NCBI GenBank assembly: GCA_014728425.1
Contig: WJLO01000085.1
Location: 1 to 6,920 of the forward strand
DNA: 6,920 nt
Direction of reading: 5' to 3'
From: Minisyncoccota bacterium
GTDB lineage: Bacteria > Patescibacteriota > Microgenomatia > UBA1400 > PJMF01
The notes under the pieces are model-generated. The model was not told the DNA's origin. It was given only the letters and a program-made list of their open reading frames with translations, and ran no database searches. This document shows, piece after piece, positions 6,909 to 6,920 of the stretch (position 1 is the first letter of the stretch; each line of letters starts with the position of its first letter). A program made the translations under genes and the position numbers.

Positions 6909-6915
6909 CTCCTTT
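6909..6915 (-). promoter_or_regulatory. Shine-Dalgarno site of the CarD-like gene
   Basis: The minus strand reads AAAGGAG, 10 nt before ATG 6898. The match is strong and the spacing slightly long. The promoter lies beyond the right edge. Confidence 0.7.
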
Positions 6916-6920
6916 ACTAC

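Noticed and set aside
1..6920. UGA recoding, as in Gracilibacteria or Absconditabacteria
   Set aside because: All six coding regions are free of in-frame TGA over several thousand bases, so the standard code fits. Absence of TGA among five stops is too small a sample to suggest reassignment.

Overview
The window is AT-rich, tightly packed bacterial DNA with six protein genes (one cut by the left edge) and no RNA gene, mobile element or CRISPR array. No gap between genes exceeds 175 bases. The style suggests a Candidate Phyla Radiation (Patescibacteria) genome, perhaps of the Microgenomates type. The grounds are two neighbouring GT39-like membrane glycosyltransferases with a YD(Q/N)A(R/K)D loop, a small CarD/CdnL-type regulator, short spacers and glutamine-rich proteins. 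This placement is an inference from protein style, not a marker-gene result. The standard genetic code fits: every gene reads through without in-frame TGA, and the five visible stops are TAA or TAG.

Layout. On the minus strand, read right to left, lie a 715-residue secreted protein that is probably a lipoprotein (3097-5244), a short-chain dehydrogenase/reductase (2295-3017), a GT39-like polytopic glycosyltransferase (479-2119) and the start of a second, paralogous one (1-441). On the plus strand a PIG-V-like mannosyltransferase (5189-6364) runs head-to-head from the lipoprotein gene; with the start chosen here the two genes overlap by 56 bp. A CarD/CdnL-family RNA polymerase-binding regulator (6371-6898, minus strand) converges on it with only 6 bp between stops.

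How the genes may work together. Three of the six genes encode GT-C-type membrane enzymes that would use polyprenyl-phosphate-linked sugars on the outer face of the membrane. A fourth encodes an exported protein whose N-terminal half looks like a glycoside hydrolase/deacetylase-type barrel. The simplest reading is a cell-surface glycan or protein-glycosylation locus. The reductase has no visible specific link to it, and the CarD-like gene is probably an unrelated housekeeping neighbour.

Most notable points: the unclassified 715-residue exported protein, the head-to-head 5' overlap, the loss of the usual DNA-wedging tryptophan in the CarD-like protein, and the very high glutamine content of the exported protein.
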